This document shows positions 6,995 to 13,169 of a stretch of DNA of 23,972 nt, in pieces. A program made the position numbers and the translations under genes. The notes beneath the pieces are model-generated. The model did not search any database and had not been told where the DNA came from. It saw nothing but the letters and a program-made list of their open reading frames with translations. Where the stretch lies: the NCBI RefSeq assembly GCF_001556515.1, contig NZ_LSJA01000248.1:1-23972 (forward strand), written 5' to 3'. The first letter of the stretch is position 1. Each line of letters opens with the position of its first letter. The stretch comes from Caulobacter sp. CCH9-E1. Its GTDB lineage: Bacteria > Pseudomonadota > Alphaproteobacteria > Caulobacterales > Caulobacteraceae.

Positions 6995-8538
6995 TGGGCC
7001 AGCTCCGACTTCACTTCCTCGATCAAGCGACTCAAATCCAAACCATTTGCAGTGCCATTCCGCCAGCGGCGAAAAAGCGATTTAACGAAACGAGCTGAGC
7101 CGCCAGCATTGATCACGATCGCCTGGACATCCTCGGCGCTGAGCTCCCTCTTAAGGCTTTCAGCCAACAAAATTACTAGCCTTTCGATGTCCTTCCCATC
7201 CCAGTCCTCGAGCTGGATCACCGGGAACCTCTCGCGGAATTTCGGCCCGCATTGAGCAGATGACGCAATCCCATCAACGGACGTAAAGAATAGAAGCACA
7301 CGACCGCGCGTGCTGGGGTCAGCATCTAGCGTTTGAGCTAGGCTCAGCATTAAGGAGGCGAACTCATCGAACTCCGATTGCTCTATTGGTATTTCTTCGA
7401 TCAGGATACCAATTATTTCGTTCGGAACCTCTCGCGCTATAGATCTAAAGGCCTTCAAAAGATCGGCGACATTCTCAGATTGTTCAGGAGCTTTCCCACC
7501 ACATAGATCTGCGAATTCTATGCACATCGCCCTGAGAAGCCCAACGGGTCCCACGGGGCCATATCCCGCCAACATAATCTGGACCATTCGCCACGGGAGC
7601 TGTTGCATCCCCCGGGTAATGGCAGCGGTCTTTCCCGTACCGGACGCCCCCTCTATCCAACCATGGCCAGCAGCCATGAGGCGCGAAAGGTTCTCATCCA
7701 CATCACGCTTTATGTAATATTTTTCATTCGCTTTAGAATATACATCAAATAGTGGATCCGGATGTATATTCCTAGGGATCGACTCACCCCGAACATCATT
7801 AGATAACCCAAGGACAAACTTCCTCAAAATAACATATCTAATATCGTCCGGCTCACTTGGCCGTATAATTCCGTTGTGGTTTTGACTGGGCAGGAAGTCA
7901 TACTCGCCGCCACCAACTGGCTTTGCGCTTGGAATCGGCACATATTCATCCTGACCAGCGACAGCGTGCCTAACAGGAACCTTCTTAAAGACGTCGAGCC
8001 TCAACCAATCACTATTAAGACGCTGAAGAATTTCGTCATCCGGGCGCAGAAATTCAACGTGGCGGTTGTTGATCGATGCCCCAGCGGCAAATTCCGCAAG
8101 CGGCGCACCACAATTCGGCACCGCATAGAGATATGCTCGCGCCGCCTTGGGCTGTAAGCCAGCCGCGAGCTCCGAGGTCAAATACTGGCGCACAACCAGC
8201 CCCCCCATGCTATGGGCGACTAGAGTGACCTCAGAGTCAGCATATCGTGCATCAAGTTCGGTCTTTAAACCTGACGCTAGGTCGAGCAGCGAAATCGCCT
8301 TCTTTGCGCCCGCGGCACGCAACTTGACCGTTGGGTACTCATAAGTCGCGAGGGTGAACGGAGCAAAAAGCGGATCCTTCTTTAGGACGCCTATAAGCGG
8401 TCCCCACGTGTCGCCGGCCTTTGCTCCAAGGCCGTGAACAAAAAGCAGAACGCCGCTTCCGGTACCTTTTCGGGCAACAGCTCCAGCGGAGAGCGCACCG
8501 ATATTCCGCCGGAGAAACAATTTCTTAAGACCGAACAA
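6991..8538 (-). CDS. Alpha/beta-hydrolase fused to P-loop NTPase (cargo operon, gene 1)
   Basis: A 515-aa protein with two domains. Residues about 25-245 form a lipase/esterase-like alpha/beta hydrolase: oxyanion motif LLFVHGLG (32-38), nucleophile elbow VAHSMGG with Ser110, likely acid Asp197 (AGQDEYVP) and likely His221 (SQNHNG). Residues about 265-515 are a P-loop NTPase: Walker A GASGTGKT (297-304), Walker B-like IIGILIEEI (375-383) and a sensor strand VLLFFTS (414-420). The gene uses a TTG start at 8538, preceded by G-rich sequence 4-9 nt upstream; the frame stays open without ATG or GTG back to about 8671, so the N-terminus is uncertain. It is translationally coupled to the downstream AAA_35/TPR gene and diverges from the gene at 8749. 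A hydrolase effector gated by an NTPase is a common layout in bacterial immunity; a membrane-lipid target is only a guess. A metabolic lipase is unlikely given the fusion and the mobile context. Confidence 0.82.
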   Translation of the reverse strand: MFGLKKLFLRRNIGALSAGAVARKGTGSGVLLFVHGLGAKAGDTWGPLIGVLKKDPLFAPFTLATYEYPTVKLRAAGAKKAISLLDLASGLKTELDARYADSEVTLVAHSMGGLVVRQYLTSELAAGLQPKAARAYLYAVPNCGAPLAEFAAGASINNRHVEFLRPDDEILQRLNSDWLRLDVFKKVPVRHAVAGQDEYVPIPSAKPVGGGEYDFLPSQNHNGIIRPSEPDDIRYVILRKFVLGLSNDVRGESIPRNIHPDPLFDVYSKANEKYYIKRDVDENLSRLMAAGHGWIEGASGTGKTAAITRGMQQLPWRMVQIMLAGYGPVGPVGLLRAMCIEFADLCGGKAPEQSENVADLLKAFRSIAREVPNEIIGILIEEIPIEQSEFDEFASLMLSLAQTLDADPSTRGRVLLFFTSVDGIASSAQCGPKFRERFPVIQLEDWDGKDIERLVILLAESLKRELSAEDVQAIVINAGGSARFVKSLFRRWRNGTANGLDLSRLIEEVKSELAQ

Positions 8539-8683
8539 GCGCCCCCCAAAGCCCCCTCCCCCGATAATAGGCCAATCTACCGCTCGCTGACCAAATGGGA
8601 AGTACTCACCTTTAAAGATGTAGAAGGGGCGGCTTTCCCTGACCGGGAACGCAACTGGGCTGAGACCTCAGAACGAACCCAGA

Positions 8684-8753
8684 GCTATAATTGTGGGCGC
8701 GACACAAAATTCTCCTTGATGGGGCAATTTTGTGTGGTACACACAATTATGGC
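8684..8753. promoter_or_regulatory. Concentric palindrome between divergent genes, candidate operator
   Basis: Two perfect inverted repeats share the same centre (8718.5): outer arms ATAATTGTG (8687-8695) and CACAATTAT (8742-8750), inner arms ACACAAAATT (8702-8711) and AATTTTGTGT (8726-8735). As RNA the outer arm extends by three more pairs (8684-8686 with 8751-8753, one of them G-U). A further smaller dyad TTGTGTG/CACACAA (8731-8737, 8741-8747, in part overlapping) adds a fourth AATTGTG-like half-site. The outer right arm includes the first two bases of the ATG at 8749, and TATAAT (8686-8691) is a perfect -10-like hexamer in the left arm, without a good -35. It would suit an autoregulated operator controlling both directions, or an mRNA structure masking the start codon. 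Confidence 0.6.
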
Positions 8754-9468
8754 AAAGCTCCCCTCATTGATCTCCGCCCTCGACCTCACATCCCAGCGTG
8801 AGCGCCCCACGATTGAGCATATCGCTCGCGTCATTCGTGAAGCCGGGCTGATCCCGACCACGAAACGGGGCCCAGGCGCCTCCGATATGGGAGTGAAAGA
8901 AGCGGCAAACCTCCTCCTCGCCGTGACTGTCTCCGAACTCCCAAAAGATGCTCCTTTGGCCGTCGACACACTGCGAAATCTAAAAAGGACCTGGAAGAAC
9001 TACCCTGACGATGGGATTCCTGATGTCTTTGCTGGTGTCCATGAAGCGCTCGATTTCGGCGAGGCGATTGAAGCTTTAATTGCCAATGCAGCGAAAATTG
9101 CAGCTTACGGTCGCGACTACATCATCAATAAGAACGATGAGGGAGAGATCGATTTCATAAAACTCCCTCCCGAAATCGTCACGTTAGACGAGATTTACCA
9201 GATGTACGTCGAAATAGATTCGCTACCTTTCGGTGCGACAGTTGTAGTTCCGTTCATGAAGAATGGTATTCCAGTTGTGAGGAAGTGGGACTTTAGCTCT
9301 GGTCTGCTTGATTTGAAATCCAAAGCTCTACAGGGAACTCCTTTCAACCCTTTCAGATATGGCCGCATCAGGACGATCCGGAGAATTGGCCTCGTGCCGA
9401 TCTTTAAGCTCTGGGCAGCCTTAAACGAGCTTCCCCACGCTAACGGCCCAACGGAGCTGAGCCTATGA
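8749..9468 (+). CDS. Uncharacterised 239-aa protein, candidate element regulator
   Basis: I do not recognise the family. The ATG at 8749 is chosen because protein-like sequence (MAKLPSLISALDL...) begins there, directly after the large palindrome, whereas the frame upstream to 8434 overlaps the divergent hydrolase gene and is low-complexity. The N-terminal ~90 residues are helical and basic (IEHIARVIREAGLIPTTKRG, VKEAANLLLAVTV), compatible with a DNA-binding fold; the rest is mixed alpha/beta with no membrane segments. The stop overlaps the next gene by 4 bp (ATGA), which in turn overlaps the integrase by 4 bp, so the three form one translationally coupled module. Position behind a palindromic operator and ahead of the integrase suggests control of integration, excision or cargo, but this is inference from context only. 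Confidence 0.65.
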   Translation: MAKLPSLISALDLTSQRERPTIEHIARVIREAGLIPTTKRGPGASDMGVKEAANLLLAVTVSELPKDAPLAVDTLRNLKRTWKNYPDDGIPDVFAGVHEALDFGEAIEALIANAAKIAAYGRDYIINKNDEGEIDFIKLPPEIVTLDEIYQMYVEIDSLPFGATVVVPFMKNGIPVVRKWDFSSGLLDLKSKALQGTPFNPFRYGRIRTIRRIGLVPIFKLWAALNELPHANGPTELSL

Positions 9469-9650
9469 GCCGCCGCCCTTCGAGCTTTAAGCAGGCCGAA
9501 TTGAAGCGCGCGGTTCAGGCTACCCGCGCAGCAGGCGAAGAAATCGATGAAGTTGTGATTAGCCCTTCAGGGCACATCAAGCTGCGGCTCCGTGGAGGAA
9601 ACGTCCCGCGAAGAGACCAGCTCAACGACTTCGACAGGGATTTCGGATGA
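9465..9650 (+). CDS. Small basic protein coupled to integrase
   Basis: A 61-aa protein overlapping the upstream gene (9465-9468) and the downstream integrase (9647-9650) by 4 bp each. It is charged and basic at the start (MSRRPSSFKQAELKRAVQAT), followed by a short beta-like stretch (EVVISPSGHIKLRLRGG) and an acidic tail. I do not recognise it. Its size, charge and coupling to an integrase make a recombination directionality factor (excisionase-like) possible, but there is no HTH-type Xis motif. The double overlap and good coding character argue that it is a real gene. Confidence 0.65.
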   Translation: MSRRPSSFKQAELKRAVQATRAAGEEIDEVVISPSGHIKLRLRGGNVPRRDQLNDFDRDFG

Positions 9651-10687
9651 CGAAGCGCCGCCCGCCACATGTGAGCATGTACCGGGACCGGCACGGCAAG
9701 GCTCGGTGGCGTTTCCGTCGGGCAGGCTACCCGGACATGCAGACTACTTTGCCGTTCGACAGTGAGGCTTGGTGGGACTGGTACTTTGCGGCAACCAAGG
9801 GCTCGAAACGCGAGATCGGTGCAGAGCGCACCGTCGCGGGATCCTTCAACGCCCTGATTGTCGCATACTACGGGTCATCCGACTGGAAGAGCCTGAAGCC
9901 CGCGACACAAGCCACTCGGCGCAGAGAGATCGAACGGTTTCGTTTCGAGCACGGCGAGAAACGCATCGCTGATCTGCAGGCCCACCACATCACTAGGATG
10001 ATGGACCTGAAGGCCGATCTGCCCGGTGCGGCGAACAACAGGCTCAAGATGCTTCGCGCGCTTATGGCATTTGCGAAGACGCGCGGCTGGCGATCGGACA
10101 ACCCCGCAATGGATGTTCGAAAGCTTCGCTATCGTAGCGACGGCTTCCATACCTGGTCAGAGCACGAGATCGCCAAGTTTGAGCAGCATTGGCCGATTGG
10201 AACCCGACAGCGCCTAGCGTTCGACCTTCTTCTCTATACCGGCCAACGTAGCGCCGACGTGCGCGTTATGACCGCCGGCCAGGTCCAATCGGGCTACATT
10301 TCGTTACGTCAGTCGAAGACCGACGGGGCGCTGGAGATTCCCATTCACCCGGCGCTCGCGGCCTCGCTGGCGGCCCGAAAGGACAATCACCTCGTCTTGG
10401 TGACCACTCAGTCTGGCAAGCCACGAAGCGAGAAGGGCTTTAGCAACTGGATTTCCGATGCCGCCAAGGCCGCAGGCATCCCCGGATGTAGCGCTCACGG
10501 CCTTCGGAAGTCGGCGGCGCGGCGATTGGCAGAAGCTGGATGCACCGTGCACGAGATCATGGCGATCACGGGCCACAAGTCGATCAAGGAAGTCGAGCGT
10601 TACACGCGCGCCGTCGAACAACGGGCGAGCGCGGACGCGGCGATGTTTAAGGTCCAGCAAACGCAACGTGAACAAAAATCTGTCTAA
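9647..10687 (+). CDS. Tyrosine-type site-specific integrase
   Basis: A 346-aa tyrosine recombinase that would integrate and excise the element at the tRNA-Arg(CCT) 3' end. An N-terminal basic domain (about 1-60, arm binding) and a core-binding helical domain (about 65-165) precede the catalytic domain, which has Arg201 (YTGQRSADV), Lys224 (SKTDG), His284 and Arg287 (HGLRKSA), His310 (TGHKS) and nucleophile Tyr319 (VERYTR). All catalytic residues are present and the length is normal, so it looks functional. The gene points toward the tRNA, whose 3' end lies 65 bp beyond its stop, the usual arrangement for tRNA-targeting integrases. Its stop codon sits inside one of the candidate arm-type octamers (10681-10688). 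It is translationally coupled to the 61-aa gene upstream. Confidence 0.95.
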   Translation: MTKRRPPHVSMYRDRHGKARWRFRRAGYPDMQTTLPFDSEAWWDWYFAATKGSKREIGAERTVAGSFNALIVAYYGSSDWKSLKPATQATRRREIERFRFEHGEKRIADLQAHHITRMMDLKADLPGAANNRLKMLRALMAFAKTRGWRSDNPAMDVRKLRYRSDGFHTWSEHEIAKFEQHWPIGTRQRLAFDLLLYTGQRSADVRVMTAGQVQSGYISLRQSKTDGALEIPIHPALAASLAARKDNHLVLVTTQSGKPRSEKGFSNWISDAAKAAGIPGCSAHGLRKSAARRLAEAGCTVHEIMAITGHKSIKEVERYTRAVEQRASADAAMFKVQQTQREQKSV

Positions 10688-10707
10688 CCACCCTCAAAAG
10701 TTAGACA
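10681..10707. other. Candidate integrase arm-type sites, right (inverted pair)
   Basis: TGTCTAAC (10681-10688) and its exact complement GTTAGACA (10700-10707) are separated by 11 nt and lie 41 bp inside the right att repeat. The same octamer is near the left end (2186-2193). The pair could also form a weak hairpin after the integrase stop, but it is AT-rich and has no T-run, so paired protein-binding sites are the better reading. Confidence 0.4.
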
Positions 10708-10747
10708 AAATAGGAGTTAAGTAATTGAAGAATATCGAGAATTTCTC

Positions 10748-10767
10748 GGCCCTGGCGGCCCGGGAGG
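10748..10767. repeat. Right attachment site, overlapping tRNA-Arg 3' end
   Basis: This matches the left repeat 2131-2150 in 19 of 20 positions, and exactly in 10752-10767. It covers the encoded CCA, discriminator and acceptor/T-stem of the tRNA, so insertion leaves the tRNA intact at this end. Confidence 0.88.
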
Positions 10768-10829
10768 GACTCGAACCCCCGACCTTCGCTTTAGGAAAGC
10801 GCTGCTCTATCCTGCTGAGCTACCGGGCC
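10753..10829 (-). tRNA. tRNA-Arg(CCT)
   Basis: Read on the minus strand, the acceptor stem GGCCCGG (10829-10823) pairs with CCGGGCC (10763-10757). A D-arm GCTC/GAGC, an anticodon arm with loop TTCCTAA (anticodon CCT, reading AGG), a 5-nt variable loop AGGTC and a T-arm GGGGG/CCCTC with TTCGAGT all fold normally. CCA is encoded (10755-10753). The top of the anticodon stem is a G-A mismatch. It serves as the attB of the integrated element. Confidence 0.95.
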
Positions 10830-10850
10830 GCGGCGCGCGCGGGTCAGGGT

Positions 10851-10878
10851 GCATAGCGTAAGTTGACGGGCGTGCGAA
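10851..10878 (-). promoter_or_regulatory. Possible promoter of tRNA-Arg
   Basis: On the minus strand, TTCGCA (10878-10873) and CTATGC (10856-10851) are spaced by 16 bp and end 21 bp before the tRNA 5' end. The hexamers match the consensus only partly; position is the main argument. The upstream phytase-like gene, on the same strand, could also read through. Confidence 0.28.
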
Positions 10879-10907
10879 CCCCCGGCGGGGCGGGAAGCGT
10901 CTTCGAC

Positions 10908-11993
10908 CTAGGGCGCGACGCGAAGGACCAGGATCTGGTTGATCTGGTGGGCGTCGTAGTTGTCGTCGGAGGCCAGCACCAGGGTGCGCGCGCCGTCCTT
11001 CCGGCGAGGGCCCCACGCCATGGCCTCCAGATTGTCGATCCGAATTCCCAGGCGGTCGAAATTGACCAGCAGCCGCTTTTCGACGACGCGGACCGAGCCG
11101 TCAGCCAGGCTGGGACGGCGGGAGACATCCTCGGCGCGCGACAGGTCGGCCAGGTAAAGGCGCACATGGTAGCTGTACCGGCCGTCCGCGCCCTTGATCC
11201 CCGAGCGTTCCAGCACCAGCAGGCGCCGGGCGTCCAGCGCGAGGATCTCGCTGACGCCGTTGTCGCCGACGCCCACCGGCGAAGCGGCCTGCGCGGGGTC
11301 TACGGGATAGGCGTACTGGGCCAGCACGCGTCCTGAACGGTCAAGACGGCTGAGGCGGGTGAGGCCGCCCGCGGCGACCGAAGGGATCGGGCCGTCCTGG
11401 ACCAGCGGCCATTCCATCGACACCCACAGGGATCGTCCGTTAGCGGACCATGACAGGCCCTCGAAGGCCGCGTTCTTGCGCGCGCCGGTCCGGCCATCGG
11501 GCCGGAAGCGAAGATTGCCGGGCGCGACGAGGCGCGCGACGGGGCGGCCGTCGCGACTCAGGCGCCGGATCGCCGGCGGATCGCCGTGCTCGAAGTCGCC
11601 CTCCGTCGCCCAGACCAAATCCTGGCCCTTGGGATCGAAGCGGATCGCCTCGCCGTCGGCGGCCTCGGTCCCGGCCTTGCGGTCGGGGAAGGTCGAGCCG
11701 TCCTCGCGACGCAGGGGGATCATGACTTCCAGCGCCGGGCCGCAAGGCGCGCCGGGCCGAAGATCGAGCCGTCCAAGAAAGGCGTGAGAAGGCCCGTGCT
11801 CGGACTTGTCGTCGCTGATAATCGCCCAGAGGCCTGAACGGGGGTCGTAATCGATCCCCGAAATGCCGCCGTAGCCTCCGCCATCGAAGACGAGGCCCTT
11901 GGGCGTCTCGCAAGCCTTGATCAGGGTCGCGCTGGGCGCGGCGGCGGCCGGCGCGGCCGCCATCAGGAGCAAGGCGAGCAAGGCGCCCTTCAT
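10908..11993 (-). CDS. Secreted esterase-like/phytase-like beta-propeller protein
   Basis: A 361-aa protein with a cleavable signal peptide (MKGALLALLLMAAAPAAAA, cut near residue 19), hence periplasmic or secreted. It has the hallmark opening of the 'esterase-like activity of phytase' family: GGISGIDYDPRSGLWAIISDDKS, with repeated blade-like strands after it (LVWATEGDFEHG, FEGLSWSANGRSLWVSME, ILALDARRLLVLERSG) ending in NLEAMAWGP and LVLASDDNY. Members are predicted calcium-dependent phosphoesterases of uncertain substrate. Its ATG overlaps the stop of the GT61 gene upstream by 2 bp (TATGA), making it the last gene of the polysaccharide operon. Whether it acts on the polysaccharide, on phosphate groups, or is a passenger cannot be told. 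It is complete at normal length. Confidence 0.85.
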   Translation of the reverse strand: MKGALLALLLMAAAPAAAAPSATLIKACETPKGLVFDGGGYGGISGIDYDPRSGLWAIISDDKSEHGPSHAFLGRLDLRPGAPCGPALEVMIPLRREDGSTFPDRKAGTEAADGEAIRFDPKGQDLVWATEGDFEHGDPPAIRRLSRDGRPVARLVAPGNLRFRPDGRTGARKNAAFEGLSWSANGRSLWVSMEWPLVQDGPIPSVAAGGLTRLSRLDRSGRVLAQYAYPVDPAQAASPVGVGDNGVSEILALDARRLLVLERSGIKGADGRYSYHVRLYLADLSRAEDVSRRPSLADGSVRVVEKRLLVNFDRLGIRIDNLEAMAWGPRRKDGARTLVLASDDNYDAHQINQILVLRVAP

Positions 11994-13165
11994 AGGCGAA
12001 GCGCCGCCGCCAGGACCGGGCCGTCGTCCCAGCCGGCCATCTCCGCGCCAGCGTCAGCGCGCTCCACCGCGATGCTCAGCTTGCGACGGAAGTCTTCCGG
12101 GTCGATCCGGAAGGGCTGCTTCTGGGGCTCGATCGAATAGAGCCGCGCCTGCCCGTCCTCCGGCAGGATGTAGCCCAGGTCGTGGCGGCGGAAATTGGCG
12201 ATGCGCGACTGCACGTCCACCACCCAGTTCAGCGACACCACCTGGCAGCCGGGCGGCGACAGCAGGGCGTTGTGCAGGCCCGAACCGAACTCGCCGGCCA
12301 CGACCCGCGCGCGAAAGAAGATCCGCGCCTGCTCCTCCCAGCTCAGCGTTTCGGGTCGCAGCAAGGTCAGGCCGAGACCTTCCGCGATCGCCTCGATCTC
12401 GGCCTCATTCTCCATTTCACGGAAGGACTGCGGGGTGCGCACGCCGCTGCGGCTGACGAACACCTTGTCGAAGCCGCCGCCGCGCGGCTGCTTCAGCGCC
12501 TCGCGCTCCAGCTCCCAGCGCAGGAAGTCGTGGAAATAGTAGTCCTTATGCAGCATGTGCGGCAGCAGCACCGTCCCGACCGCCACGGCCTGACGGCCGG
12601 GGTGGTAGGTGACGATTTCGAGATCCGGGATCAGCGCGCGCGCGATCTTGGCCATATAGGCCGGGGCGGAGGCCGGCAGCAGCAGCGGCGCGACGACGCC
12701 GGCGTCGATCAGCGCCCGGATCAGGAAGAGCTTCGGATACATCTCGGTCAGCCAGTGACCCCAGACATAGTTGAAGTGGGTGATCACGAAGGCCTTGGGC
12801 AGGCTGAGGCGGACGGGCGCGCGGAAGTCCCAGGCCTCCGGCGTGATGTCCTCGTCGTACCAGTGCTTGATGTAGGACGGATAAGCCTCTTCGGCGTAGA
12901 CGAGAACGTCGTCCAGCTTGAGATGCGCGCCGCGACCGCCGACGACGGCGCGATGCACGACCAGGAGGTCGATGTCCGGCGCGACCACGTTGTTGAGATC
13001 ATGCATGCCGTTCAGCATGTCGCCGGCGCAGGGCCATAGCATCGGCCGCGGCGGGATCCAGCCGCTGGAGCCCATCAGCTTGACCCTCGCCGCATGCCGC
13101 GCGCCGCCCATGGCTTCGGCGAGCGGGACCCGTTCGGCTTGGGAAAGATCGAGCGAAACAGTCAT
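11990..13165 (-). CDS. Glycosyltransferase family 61 protein (second copy)
   Basis: A 391-aa cytoplasmic GT61 (DUF563-type) glycosyltransferase. It has the early aromatic/His motif YVWGHWLTEMYPKLFLI (about 133-149), the strand KVFVSRSGVRTP (234-245) and the C-terminal donor-site block LSWEEQARIFFRARVVAGEF followed by GSGLHNALLSPPGCQVVSLNW (about 274-314), where family members usually have HGAGLTN; here the first position is FGSGLHN. It lies 4 bp after the first GT61 gene and overlaps the phytase-like gene. It probably adds one sugar to the exported polysaccharide; donor and linkage are unknown. The two GT61 copies are diverged, so this is not a recent duplication. Confidence 0.85.
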   Translation of the reverse strand: MTVSLDLSQAERVPLAEAMGGARHAARVKLMGSSGWIPPRPMLWPCAGDMLNGMHDLNNVVAPDIDLLVVHRAVVGGRGAHLKLDDVLVYAEEAYPSYIKHWYDEDITPEAWDFRAPVRLSLPKAFVITHFNYVWGHWLTEMYPKLFLIRALIDAGVVAPLLLPASAPAYMAKIARALIPDLEIVTYHPGRQAVAVGTVLLPHMLHKDYYFHDFLRWELEREALKQPRGGGFDKVFVSRSGVRTPQSFREMENEAEIEAIAEGLGLTLLRPETLSWEEQARIFFRARVVAGEFGSGLHNALLSPPGCQVVSLNWVVDVQSRIANFRRHDLGYILPEDGQARLYSIEPQKQPFRIDPEDFRRKLSIAVERADAGAEMAGWDDGPVLAAALRL

Positions 13166-13169
13166 GCGC

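Larger units (their letters stand above)
2131..10767. mobile_element. Integrative and mobilizable element in tRNA-Arg(CCT), about 8.6 kb
   Basis: Both ends carry the same tRNA-derived 20-bp repeat. Between them lie an initiator-like gene with internal iterons, a MobV relaxase with a candidate oriT, a two-gene NTPase/hydrolase cargo operon, two small genes and a tyrosine integrase transcribed toward the tRNA. No type IV secretion genes, coupling protein or capsid genes are present, so the element would need a helper conjugation system: an IME rather than an ICE or prophage. Base composition within 4400-9450 is visibly more AT-rich than the chromosomal right flank. Boundaries are seen in the sequence; mobility is inferred from gene content. 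Confidence 0.85.

Noticed and set aside
8434..8748. Upstream extension of the 239-aa gene giving a 344-aa protein
   Set aside because: It would overlap the start of the divergent hydrolase gene by about 100 bp, is low-complexity, and would run through the palindrome; the ATG at 8749 is the first with protein-like sequence after it.
10681..10707. Intrinsic terminator after the integrase
   Set aside because: The stem is AT-rich, short and not followed by a T-run; the same octamer recurs at the left end, which favours binding sites.
2131..10767. Prophage
   Set aside because: No capsid, portal, terminase, tail or lysis genes; a relaxase and oriT-like site point to a mobilizable element.
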